Below, one piece after another: positions 48,315-58,959 of a stretch of 64,000 bases of DNA. Location of the stretch: positions 1 through 64,000 of the forward strand of contig CAJNDS010000053.1 in the NCBI GenBank assembly GCA_905221605.1, given 5' to 3'. Origin of the DNA: Symbiodinium natans (lineage: Eukaryota; Sar; Dinophyceae; Suessiales; Symbiodiniaceae). The position numbers were made by a program, and so were the translations under genes. Each line of letters starts with the position of its first letter. Within the stretch, counting starts at the first letter, position 1. The notes under the pieces were generated by a model, which saw only the letters and a program-made list of their open reading frames with translations, did no database searches and was not told the DNA's origin.

Positions 48315-49020
48315 GTTAGGGTTTAGGATTTAGGGTTGAGGGTTTCGGGTTGAGGGTTTAGGGTTTAGGGCCGGGGCTTGTGGGTTTTTGTTTTCAACTG
48401 TTCAAGAGTTAATTTTGTTGAAGGGTTTTGCTGAGTTTCTTTTTTGGGGGTGTTGTTGGTTTCAGAGTTTTGAGGTACATAGGGGATAGTCTAGGTTTTG
48501 GAGGGTTTGGGATATATAATATAGTGTTTCTAGGGTTGAGGATGAAGAGGCTTAGGGTTTGGGGCTGGAGATGTATAGCATTGAGGCTTTTAAGCGCCGC
48601 CGCTGCTACTCCTCCTCCCGCTCCTGCTGCTAGAATGAGAATTGCTATTAACAACATCAAGTAATATGAAAAGCTCAATGACCATGGTAATAATAGTCAC
48701 CCCACACCCTACACCCTACACCCTACACCCTACACCCCACACCCCACACCCTACACCCTACACCCTACACCCTCCACCCTACACCCTACACCCTACACCC
48801 TACACCCTACACCCTACACCCCACACCCCACACCCTACACCCTACACCCTACACCCTACACCCTACACCTTACACCCTGCACCGTACACACCCTACACCC
48901 TACACCTGACCCTAAAACCCCACACCCTACACCCTACACCTGAACCCTAAAACCCCAGGAGTCATAACCTTACACCCTGCACCCTAAACCCCAGGAGTCA
49001 TGAGCGGCTCAGTCTCGCAG

Positions 49021-49060
49021 GCTGGACTTCATCATCACTGGCGACTTCAAGGGCTTCTTG
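49021..49060 (+). CDS. exon island, 13 codons, in phase with 48314
   Basis: Acceptor agtctcgcag. One nt completes the split codon, giving K-LDFIITGDFKGFL, then a GC donor (GCAGGG), or a GT donor 10 bp on within the G run at the start of the TTTAGGG tract. Confidence 0.6.
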
Positions 49061-49222
49061 GCAGGGGGGGGTTTAGGGTTTAGGGTTTAGGGTTTAGGGT
49101 TTAGGGTTTAGGGTTTAGGGCTTAGGGCTTAGGGTTAAGGGTTAAGGGTCGTACCCGAAACCCTGAACTCGAAACCTTGACCTTCAACCCCTAAGCCCGA
49201 AGTTCACGCCCCACCACCTCAG

Positions 49223-49258
49223 AACCAGCCAAAGGCAGCCCGGACGCGCCAACCCAGA
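49223..49258 (+). CDS. micro-exon, 12 codons
   Basis: Acceptor caccacctcag; phase 0 reading NQPKAARTRQPR followed by GCCCAAAACCC, a GC donor at the edge of a C tract. Compatible with 49060; the other phase (EPAKGSPDAPTQ) also stays open. Confidence 0.4.
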
Positions 49259-49466
49259 GCCCAAAACCCAAGACCCAAAACCCCAAACCCTAAACCCTAA
49301 ACCCTAAATTCTGAACCCTAAACCCTAAGTCCTGAACCCTAAACCCTGGGAGCTCCGTTCCACCTTGGATCCGCCCCTTGACTTGTAGGCTTCGGAAGCA
49401 TGTCCCCGTTTTAGGCGTCAGGGTTCTTGTTAGGGTGTTGGGGTTCTGGGGTTTAGGGTTTAGGCT

Positions 49467-49622
49467 TACTATTTGCTTAGGAAACCCCAAAAAAACTAGG
49501 ATTCTCATCCCTATCTTCCCCTTCTAAGCAAGAAGATTTCTTCTTGTTTGTACAGTTTTTTTTTGGGGGGCTCTTTTTAGCAAATAGTAGTTTTTTTTGG
49601 GGGTTCTTAAGCAAATGGTAGT
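49467..49622. mobile_element. MITE-like element, CTACTATTTGCTTAGG ends
   Basis: The left end (tactatttgcttaggaaacc) and right end (ggttcttaagcaaatggta) are imperfect inverted complements. An internal second right end (agcaaatagtagtttttt) suggests nesting. A further right end occurs at about 56130-56150. Confidence 0.55.
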
Positions 49623-49943
49623 TGGGGGTTTAGGGTTCAGGGTTTAGGGTTCGTCCATGGCCTCAGACCTTGTCTCTAAGGACCGCACCTTGACTGCAAG
49701 AGCCCTAGGCCCTATAAGCCCTAAGCCCTAAGCCCTAAGCCCTAAGCCCTAAGCCCTAAGCCCTAAGCCCTAAGCCGTAAGCCAGAAGCCCTAAGCCCTA
49801 AGCCCAAAACCCTAAACCCTAAACCCTAAACCCTAAACCCTAAACCCCTCAGCCCTAAGCCCCTCAGCCCTAAGCCCCAAACCCAAAGCCCTTAAGCCCT
49901 ACAAGCCCTAAAGTATTACACAGCTCCCATACCCTCGCCCGAG

Positions 49944-49998
49944 CGCGCCCGAGGCTGCTTCAAGAGCGCCAAAAGAGGCATCATCTACGGAGGCTCGG
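49944..49998 (+). CDS. exon island, 18 codons
   Basis: Long C tract, cctcgcccgag, RARGCFKSAKRGIIYGGS, then GTTTAGGG. The pattern matches the other islands. Confidence 0.5.
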
Positions 49999-50513
49999 GT
50001 TTAGGGTTTAGGGTTTAGGGTTTAGGGTCTAGGGTCTAGGGTTTAGGGTTTAGGGTTTAGGGCTTAGGGATTCTTCTTCCCATGTCTGTGTTTTTGTTTG
50101 CTGACCGAGGCCCCGGTCAAGCAACTCCTTTGCGAGTCGAAGCTCCAAGGGCTCATCCGACTACCTGGATAGTTGTACTTGGGGGCCTACAAGCCAATCT
50201 GCAATGAGGAGAGCCCTAAGCCCTAAACCCTAAAACCTAAACCCTAAACCCTAAACCCTAAGCTCCAAGCCCCTAAGCCCTAAGCCCAAACTCCATATAA
50301 GACCGGTGCAAACCTCAGTTGCAACCAGTTCGTCCGTGTAGCCATGAACCCAGAGAGCCCCATACTATATAATCAAGGAATATACCTTAAATTACATAGG
50401 GATCCTAATTCCTAAACCCTAAACTTTAAAACCCTAAACTCAAACCCTTAGTTTGATTTCAGCTATACTCCTTAATTAAGGGGTGTTGGGCTCTCAGGCA
50501 GCCTTTAAAGCAG

Positions 50514-50612
50514 GCCACCGCCTGGTCGAGCGGTCCGACAACTTTATGAAGTGGTTCTCCGCGCGCAAGAAGTGGCTCTCTCGGCTGTGCCTGCATTCAC
50601 CAGCACCACAAA
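50514..50612 (+). CDS. exon island, 32 codons
   Basis: Acceptor ttaaagcag; reads HRLVERSDNFMKWFSARKKW, then LSRLCLHSPAP, then GCCCAAAGCCC (GC donor in C-strand repeat). Basic, amphipathic and convincing. It could be an N-terminal part of the channel gene downstream, but that is not shown. Confidence 0.55.
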
Positions 50613-51704
50613 GCCCAAAGCCCTAAGCCCTAAGCCCTGAGCCCTAAACCCTAAACCCTAAACCCTGAGCCCTAAGCCCTAAGCCCTAAGCTCTAAATCC
50701 CCAAACCCCAAAACCCTAAAGTACGAGTCTTTGTTGAGGGGTCTTGGGCTCCTTGTGTAAAAGCTTGAAGCTGAGGGTTTCGGATCTTTAGGGTTTAGGG
50801 TTTAGGGTTCGGGTTTAGGGTTTAGGGTTTAGGGTTTAGGGTTTAGGGTTTAGGATTTAGGGTTTAGGGTTTAGGGTTTAGGGGTGGGTGCGTCTGCTGG
50901 CGTGAGCATGCTAAGCATTCTGGTGGGTGAACATGCGGCCAGAGATTCTTCAGCGGCTTGTTCAATGTATGTACCCCCCTGTCATCGTATGCCACCGTAT
51001 GTTCGGGAAATATGTTCGGGGTGGTTTTCCCTGGCTTTGCCCCTGCATCCTCAACCCAGGTACAATAAAGCCGTCCTGGAGCCACAAAGTCATGGGTACA
51101 TTCTACAGAAGCCTTTAATTACGCTGACGTTGTCTCTGTAACGATAGTACGAACTACCCAACATACCCTTTTAATACCCTAAGCCCTAAACCCTAAATCC
51201 TAAACCCTAAATCATTCTTGCAACCTCGAGCGAGACATGGGTCCGCCGCCTTTTCAGGCGTCCAGGTGTACTTCGGGGCCTAGGGTTTCGAGTTTAGGGT
51301 TTCGGGTTTCGCGTTTAGGGCTTAGCTCAGGAGAAGTTGTGTCCTGCCCGGTTCAAACAACTTTGACCCGGCAGGGCGTCGTTCCTCGTGATTTTGGGTC
51401 AGGGTGAACAGCGAGAACCTAAACCCCAAGCCCCAAGCCCTTGCCCGAAGCCTAAACCCTGAACCCTAAACCCTGAACCCTAACCCCAAACCCCGAACCC
51501 TAAACCCTTGTGAGTGGGGAGCTCTTTCAGTTCAGTGAGCGCCTCGTAAGGGGTGGACGGAGACAATATGCAAAAGTCCGACTCACTTTCACAAACCCCT
51601 GAGTCCTAACCCCTAAACCCTAAACTCCTAAACCCTAAACCCCTAAACCCCTACCACCAAGAATTAAGACCAGTGATCGAGCTCACTTGCCATGCGTCGC
51701 CCAG

Positions 51705-51769
51705 GGAGCACGAGCAGAGGGGTATGGATCACAGTCTGCCGTCGCTGCCTCAGCTCTTGAACCCGAAGG
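51705..51769 (+). CDS. exon island, frame ambiguous
   Basis: C tract, gtcgcccag, island, GTTTAGGG. Two frames are open (GARAEGYGSQSAVAASALEP and EHEQRGMDHSLPSLPQLLNP). Confidence 0.35.
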
Positions 51770-52418
51770 GTTTAGGGTTTTGGAGTGAGGGTTGAGGGTT
51801 TAGGGTTTAGGGTTTAGGGTTTAGAACCGAACTGACAAGAATGCCCTCGTTGCACGACGCACCGATCAGACTTGCAGACCGGCTGTGTGGCTTAGGCGGG
51901 CTTAGGGCCTGAGGCTAGATATTGTCGATCCTCGTACACTCTGTACACCACAAAAAGAGGCCCAAACCGTCACGTGAATCAGCAAAAATCAACAATGCCA
52001 CAGGGAAAAATTGCCGGATGGGTTTAATAGCGTACGAAGGTTTAGGGTTTGGGGTTTTCGGGTCTCCCTATACCCACCCAAAACCCTAAACCAAACCCTA
52101 CACCCCAAACCCCAAACCCCAAACCCTATATAAACCCAAAACCCTAAACCCAGACGCTCCCAAAGAGCATGGCGCAGCCCCTGAACTTCGGCAAAACCTT
52201 CCGCGCGCCAAGCCCTGCGCCCTCGAGAACCTGCGGGGCTTCTCCCTGCAAAGGCCCGTAGGCCAAAACTCTTAAAGGTATGGGTTTGGGGTTTAGGGTT
52301 TCGGGTTTAGGGTTTAGGGTTTAGGGTCTAGGGTTTCGGGTTCCCTAGACCTTACCCAAGCCCTCTAGAACCCAAGCCCCTGCGCGCTGGGACGGCATAC
52401 CAGGCATCCCTACCCAAG

Positions 52419-52452
52419 GATCCGCAAGTTTGTGGGCACACAGTACTTCGAG
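52419..52452 (+). CDS. possible channel exon before S1
   Basis: Acceptor ctacccaag, GC donor GCGCGC; reads IRKFVGTQYFE, the kind of sequence that precedes S1 in voltage-gated channels. The last 14 bp (CACAGTACTTCGAG) are repeated at about 52489. Confidence 0.4.
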
Positions 52453-53967
52453 GCGCGCCGTTCTTGTCTCTCAAGGTTCCGGGGTTCGCACAGTACTTCG
52501 AGCTTCGCCATGCCTTTTTTCAGGTGGTACCCTTTTCTTCCTTTTTGTGGTTTAAGGTTCCGTTATAGAGCAACGATCCCAAAAAAGGGTACCATCATTA
52601 CTGTATGATTACTGGCAGTTGCTGGGCTACCAAGTTCAGTGTGCGTTTGGGGCTTATGGGGTTCACGGGTGTAGATAGGGGCCTGAATAATTAGAATAGG
52701 GTTTTGCGGGGTTATTAAAGTACAATTATACAGGGACCATAAGGAATACTACTGCTAGTATTTATTCCGACCCCTATAGTAGGGGTTGAGGGGTTTAGGG
52801 TTTGGGCTTCCCAAGCGATTTGAAGGGACAAGGTGCTGACTCGCCAGTGCGTGATTTGGCGGATGGGGTTTTAAGGCCTACAACCCTAGACCACGAAAGC
52901 CTAAGCACCAAACTCCAAAACCCTACACCCTGCAATTCTTAAGCTAAACCTGTACCCTTCTGAAACATAATATAGTCTGGGACCCGGAGTAGGCCCTTAT
53001 TCCCGTTTTTCTCAGGGATTAGGTCCCCTTCTAAGGCCCTTTGAACCAAAAAGGGCACCCTTTGTATTCTTAGGTTACTCTTGGGTCTAGTAGAGTCTAA
53101 CTTTAAAACCTCCGAGCACATCTTCATGAACGCCCCTTTGCTGACATGAAGACTCCCAGAGACCTTTCAGGTGTATCTGCGATGACCCTAAGCCCTAAGC
53201 CCCCCCCCCCCCCACTTTGGGTTAGGGGAGTCGTCATACTTTTCTCACAGGCGCCCAGTATCTGGTTTCAGTTTCTTTTTTTCAAGGGCGGGGGGTTTGG
53301 GGTTCAGGGCTGTAGTGTCTTAGGAATCTCGGGGTTCAGGTTTTGGGGTTCAGGGTTTTGCGGATTTCGGGGTTTTCAGCTTCGCAGGACTTTGAGGTTT
53401 AGGGTGTTTGCGGTTCAGGATTCTTTGGGGGTCTGTTGCTTCAGGGGCTTTAGGTTTAGGGTGTTTGGAGCTCACTGGGCCTGTAGGGTTTTGGGTTCGC
53501 AGTACCTTCGGCCCTAATTCACGGTTCAGCAACTCCTCAGGGAATAAGCCCCCAAACCCTAAACTCCAAAGCCTAAACCCTACACCTTGAAGATAAAATC
53601 TGCCAGAGCCTGTCCTCACTTGGACATCGAGGGCAAGGTCAAGGAAATGTGCTTTGAGTGTGGTTCATGGGACGCCTGCTGGCTAAAACCTGGCAGCCCA
53701 GCGTTGCCCCCTTCCCGTCTTTTTCGTGGTGTGATGAGGCTTCATTTGGGGGTTTACGAAAGTCAGGGACACCCTAATCTAATTTCGGAAACACACCTTT
53801 TCCACATAGTATCTACTGCCGGCGTGATGAGGTGCCATTTCCACGTAGTATTTGCTGCCGCTGCGCGGCGAGACGCCCTAAACCCTAAACCCTGAACCCT
53901 GAACCCTAAACCCTAAACCCCAAACCCTAAACCCTAAACCCTAAACGCTGAACCGACCTGGGCCCAG

Positions 53968-54018
53968 ATGTTTGGGAACTTCATCATCTTCTGCAACACC
54001 TTTGTGGTGGGCTGGCAG
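53968..54018 (+). CDS. voltage-gated channel exon, S1
   Basis: Acceptor tgggcccag just after a CCCTAAA tract; MFGNFIIFCNTFVVGWQ, a membrane segment; GC donor (GCTAGAGG) opening a G-strand tract. Phase 0 to 0. Confidence 0.55.
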
Positions 54019-54225
54019 GCTAGAGGTTTGGGGTTTAGGGTTCAGGGTTTAGGGTTTGGGGTTTAGGGTTTAGGGGTTTTGGTTTAGGGCTTAGCCTTTA
54101 GGACCGCCTAAGCCCGGCACCCTAAACCCTACACCCCAGACCCTACACCCTACTGAAAGGCTTTTCTGGGACTTGCTCTGGCGCCCTAAGACCCAAGCCC
54201 CTCAACCTTACACCTGAAGCCTTGG

Positions 54226-54318
54226 GATGTTTTCCCTTATACTGACAATCCTGAATCGGATTATATTAGGAGGTACTATAACCCCAATCAGGGACTGTTG
54301 TATGAGGGGGAACATCCC
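54226..54318. mobile_element. MITE-like family B, diverged copy
   Basis: gatgttttcccttatactga ... ctgttgtatgagggggaaca; arms are imperfect compared with the copy at 35904. Confidence 0.55.
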
Positions 54319-54588
54319 AACCCTAAGTCACAAACTCCCGGCCACCAAAACGTCATCCGAAGCTCTTTGGGAAAGGGGAGCCCACCCCTTTCCCCGCCCC
54401 CTCCCCATCCTCAAGTCTTGTAGGGCTAAGGTTCTACAGCGGTTTAGGGTCTAGGGTTTAGGGCTTAGGGTTTAGGGTTTAGGATTTAGGGTTTGGGTTT
54501 GGGGTTTGGGGTTTAGGGTTTAGGATTTAGGGGTTGAGGGTTTAGGGTTAGGGTTTCGGGCTGAGGGCTTAGGGAGTGGGGGGTTTAT

Positions 54589-54852
54589 CTAAGAGTCGTT
54601 GCAAGGGGGACTGGTTTTCTGGGAGCTGAGCTTTGTGAGTTACCTGCTGGCATCACGCCTTCGCCCATCGACAAATCTGGCCTTCGGGATGCAGTGTTCG
54701 TCGTCGCGAAGAAAGGTGATGATGCGTGTTGGTCAATGACCACTTCGACGAACTTTAAGATGGAGACCGCTGACGTGATTCGGGATAGGTCTGGGAAGTT
54801 GGTCGCGTTGATAAGCGGCAAGCGCAGAAGCGGGGACGCTCATGCATCATAA
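54589..54852 (+). CDS. unassigned open segment, 87 codons
   Basis: Open from about 54580 to TAA at 54850-54852 without a start codon. Reads GLRDAVFVVAKKGDDACWSM, NFKMETADVIRDRSGKLVAL and ISGKRRSGDAHAS. It looks coding and lies inside the large S1-S2 interval of the channel, so it is either a separate gene fragment or an inserted pseudogene. Confidence 0.4.
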   Translation, partial: LRVVARGTGFLGAELCELPAGITPSPIDKSGLRDAVFVVAKKGDDACWSMTTSTNFKMETADVIRDRSGKLVALISGKRRSGDAHAS

Positions 54853-56415
54853 GGCAACTCGTTCATCAATCTGGCGCTCCAGATTTTGGCGGTTAGGTTT
54901 GCCTTTGGAGCCGATGCCCGATTCTGGTGGAGGAGCTGACGCTGAGGTCATGGGCCCTTGGGCCACCCTTAGAGTTTAAGGCTTGCGTGGTTTTGGGGGT
55001 TTTCGGCATTTCTGGTTTCGGGTTTCAGTGCTCTTTTTTTCGGGGGTTCGTGGCTTCTTCGGATTCGGAGTCCAGGGGTTGAGGGTTCAGGAGGTTGAAC
55101 CCTTCAAACCCTTGAACCCCTTTCACGCCTAAACCCCAAGCTCCTGAACCAACTCTTCACTTCCTCTCATCACCCCACGGAAAGAAGACGGCTTTCGGGA
55201 AGGCTGGCCTGACGCCCGACGTCATCACGCCTCAGGATCAGGACCCTTCCTTATGGCCAAATAAAGGCTCATAAAAAAAAAAACAGGTTATGGACTAGTA
55301 TATGATACAAATGAAATTATACAATCTAGTTATATGGGGTTTTGGGGCTTGAGGTTTGGTGTTCACGGTTTGGGGCTCGGGGTTTGGGGTTTAGGAAACT
55401 TGTGGGGGAGCGCGTTTTCAAAATTCCAGAGTCGAAAGCCGAAACCCTAAGCCCTAAATCCGATTCTGCTTGTGCAGGGGTCGAGGTTTGGCTTGGCTTT
55501 CTTGAGTTTCAGAGTTTGCCACTCGGATTTGAAAGTGCATGTAGGTTGGGTGTGTGATTTTTGGCGTGAGTTTCTGGTAGGTGCAACAAGACACCTCAAC
55601 CCTACACCTACTGAAGGTGCATGGTACTTATTTACCAATTATAACTGCACTTATAACCATGATAGGCCACTTAAGGGGCTTAAAAGGGGGTTATAAGCAC
55701 AGTTATAACTGGTTGCTAAGTACCCTCAACCCTGCACCTACACCTTAAACCCCAAACCCACCCTCAGCCCTGAGGTTGTCCTCCCGGCCCTGCACTGTTC
55801 CCCAAACCCTAAACCCTAAACCCTAAGCCCAAAACCCTAAACCCTAAACCCTGAACCCTGAACCCTAAACCCTAAACCCTAAACACTAAAGCCTAAACCC
55901 TAGTGAAGCCGCAGTCGCGTGCACAGGAAATCTCAGATGCTCTCGAGCACATCTTCACCTTCGTCCGTGCCTTATCGTGACAGATGCGTTCGGACGCTGA
56001 GGTGCTCATGCAGTATTTCCTAGGTAGGATAAGGGGGACCCTTAAAAGGGAACCCTTCCTTACCCCCAGAAGGGATAGAAATCTTCTGCCTTGCAAGGGC
56101 ATATAGGGATTATTGTTTTATTTTGGGGGGATTCTAAAGCAAATAGTAGTATAGGATGTTCTGTTTCTGGCTTCAAAAAGTCCTCACCTCCCTAGCCATA
56201 AGCCCTAAACCCTAAACCGGAAACCCTAGACCCTAATCCCTAAACCCTAAACCTCCTAAACCCTAAACGTAGACACCCTGGACCCGGCACCCCGCACTTG
56301 CGCGACCTTGAGCCCCAAGGCTCGCTGCGGCAACTAGCTTCAGACACCTTTGGGGATCCAGCTCAAGATTTTCCGTGGGTTTCGGAACCCTAAGCCCTCG
56401 TCGACGCACTTGCAG
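54853..56415. other. intron-like stretch of the channel gene
   Basis: Contains a 102-bp hairpin element (55623-55724), a C tract (55800-55902) and further degenerate repeats. A few coding-like scraps (GKKTAFGKAGLTPDVITPQD near 55185) lack clear boundaries. Confidence 0.4.
55623..55724. mobile_element. long-armed hairpin element
   Basis: Arms of 36 bp (ggtacttatttaccaattat ... at 55623-55658; complement at 55689-55724) with a few mismatches and a 30-bp loop. It lies within the channel intron. Confidence 0.7.
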
Positions 56416-56493
56416 GCCTTCGTGTGCGAGCTGGGCCTCTCCACCATGTGCTGGGGCTGGACCTACCTGGTGCGGAAGGAGGTGCAGCGTAGG
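56416..56493 (+). CDS. voltage-gated channel exon, S2
   Basis: Acceptor cacttgcag; AFVCELGLSTMCWGWTYLVR, then KEVQRR; donor GTCTAGG. Phase 0 to 0, so it joins S1 before it and S3 after it in frame. Confidence 0.6.
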
Positions 56494-57150
56494 GTCTAGG
56501 TCTTAAACCCCCTAAACCCCAAACCCTAACCCCTAAACCCTAAACCTAAACCCCAAACCCTAAACCCTAAACCCTAAACCCTAAACCCTAAACCCTAAAC
56601 CCTAAACTCTGGGGTTTAAGGTTTTAGAGCTTTGGGTCTGGGGCAGGCTCCCAAAAACCCAGCTCCGAATCCCGCATCCTCAGCCCCAAGCCAAGTCGAT
56701 GAAGGTTGTTTTTATGATTGGGGTTTAGGGTTTAGGGTTTAGGGTTTAGGGTTTAGGGTTTAGGGTTTAGGGTTTAGGGTTTAGGGTTTAGGGTTTAGGG
56801 TTTAGGGTCTAGGGTGGAGGGCTTTTTTAAACAACCAAAGGCGCTGTCACAAGAGTTCATGCCTTTTGCGGACATGGTCAAACACTGCAATGTACAGCAT
56901 CCCGAACATAGGTCTAGGAAGCGGCTGGCGATATAGTTCCGATAGACCCCTATGGGAGAGGGCCTATCTGAAAGAGATAGGCGGCTGCTTTTCCAACTCT
57001 CGTCTCTGGCACCAGCCACCCCTGCAACTCGACCCCCCGCACCATCTGGCTGTTCGCGGTTTGCTTTTTAGGGTGTAGAGCTTAGGGTTGGGGGTTGAGG
57101 GCCTTAGCCGAACTAGCACAGTTCGACGAACCACCAAAAGCCACCCCTAG

Positions 57151-57222
57151 AACTGGCTGGACGTGTTCCTGGTCTTCATCGCGGTGCTCACGACTTGGAT
57201 CTTCCTGCCGCTGCAGATACAG
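57151..57222 (+). CDS. voltage-gated channel exon, S3
   Basis: Acceptor ccacccctag; NWLDVFLVFIAVLTTWIFLP, then LQIQ; GC donor GCACGA. The NWLDVFLV start is characteristic of S3 in voltage-gated cation channels. Confidence 0.65.
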
Positions 57223-58082
57223 GCACGATCAGCTGAGGGTCTAAAGGACGTATGATTTCAAGGATCCATTTTTTTTAAACATACTCTTGGTTCAGGGATT
57301 TGGGGAGTTGTGAGTTTAAGGCTTTAAGGGCTTTAGGATGCGCAGGTTGCTGCTGGTTTAGGGATGTTTCTCTGAGAAGGGTGGAAGTGGTGCTTCATCC
57401 GAGCCTTATGTGGGATCTGCATATTCGAGGGGAGGGAATCATTACTACGGGTCTTCCCATATGGTCCCCATGTATTTCACCAAAATACCCCCCCCCCCCC
57501 CCCCCCCCCCCCAAAAAAGAAACACTTTTTTTGATTGAGGCCCCTATATGTCTGCCCCTAAACCCTAAACCTTAAAACCTAAACCCCAAACCCTAAACCC
57601 TAAACCCTAAACCCTAAACCCTAAACCCTAAACCCTAAACCCTAAACCCTAAACCCTAAACCCCAAGCGCTAAACCCTAAACCCTAAACCCTAAACCCCA
57701 TTCTAATGATTGAGGCCCCCTTATGTTAGAGGGCCTTTGACTTGAGCTTAATTAGGGTGTAGGGAGAGATTTCCGAGCTGATTAAGCACACAAGGGTTTA
57801 AGGTTTGGGGTTTAGGGTTTAGGGTTTAGGGCTCGGGGTTTAGGGTTTAGGGTTTAGGGGATACTTAAAGGTGTTCAAAACCCTGAACCGAAACACCTCC
57901 GGCCCTAAGCCCTCGATCTTAAGCCTACGAAGCCCTACACCTCTAAACCTGTAAGGCCAACCCTAAACCTTTAGACCCTGACGCTAAGCCCTAATCCCTA
58001 ATCCCTAAACCCTAAACCCTAAACCCCAAACCCTAAACCCTAAACCCTAAACCCTAAACCCTAAACCCTAAACCGCATTCAG

Positions 58083-58142
58083 GGCGGAGCCGCCGAGCTG
58101 CTTCGGAAGTTCACAGCATTGAGGCAGAACGTGGCTGTTGGA
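58083..58142 (+). CDS. probable channel exon, S3-S4 loop
   Basis: C tract, gcattcag, GGAAELLRKFTALRQNVAVG, then GTTTGGG and a G tract. Phase 0 to 0 after S3. It has no membrane segment, which suits the S3-S4 linker. Confidence 0.5.
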
Positions 58143-58203
58143 GTTTGGGCTTCAGTGGGTTTGGAGTTTGGGCTTTCGGGTTTGGGGTTTAGGGTCTAGG
58201 GTT

Positions 58204-58390
58204 CAGGGTTTGGGGTTTAGGGGTTTAGGGGTTTAGGGGTTTAGGGGTTTAGGGGTTTAGGGGTTTAGGGGTTTAGGGGTTTAGGGGTTTAGGGGTTTAG
58301 GGGGGTAGGGGTTTAGGGGTTTAGGGGTTTAGGGGTTTAGGGGTTTAGGGGTTTAGGGGTTTAGGGGTTTAGGGGTTTAGGGGTTTAGGG
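58204..58390 (+). repeat. TTTAGGGG octamer array
   Basis: About 20 near-perfect head-to-tail TTTAGGGG units, one extra G relative to the telomeric heptamer. Regularity suggests recent amplification rather than decay of TTTAGGG. Confidence 0.85.
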
Positions 58391-58959
58391 GTTTAAGGTT
58401 TAGTGTTGAGGGGTTTGGGGTTTCGGGGCTTAGGGGGTTCATGTGGGTTTAGGAGTTTGGGGGCCTAGGGTTCAGGGTCTCAGGGGTCATCTTCGGTTTA
58501 GAGTTACACAAATAGTTATCTACCGGGTTTGTGGGGATTACGGCGCAGGGCCTCATTAAGGGCTAGGGGTTGTCGGGCGTTTATACGACTTGCCCACGCT
58601 CAGAGCATGGTGTGCCTGTTATGACATGGGTTTAGGGTTTAGGGTTTAGGGTCTAGGGCTTCCGGTCTGTAGGGGTTTCGGGGTTTAACGGCTTAGGGGT
58701 TTGGGGTGTAAAGATGCGGGGCTCAGGGGTTCAGGGGGTTCAGGGAGTGTAGGGATTGAGGGGTTTAAGGGGTTCAGGGGTTTCGGGGTTTAGAGGTTTA
58801 GGGTTTGGTTTTCAGGGCCGAGGAGCGTTGTATGTTTCAGACGCGGGGCGTGCATTTCAGGCCCCATTTCAAGTCCGAATTTCAGCCCCGGGGGGGAGTT
58901 CAAATTCAGCCCCATGCCTGGCTGGGTGCATTTCAGAATTGCCAGCGATTAGGGGTTTG

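Noticed and set aside
48695-48990. Tandem CCCTACA block considered as a CRISPR-like array
   Set aside because: Seven-base telomere-like units without spacers; no CRISPR features.
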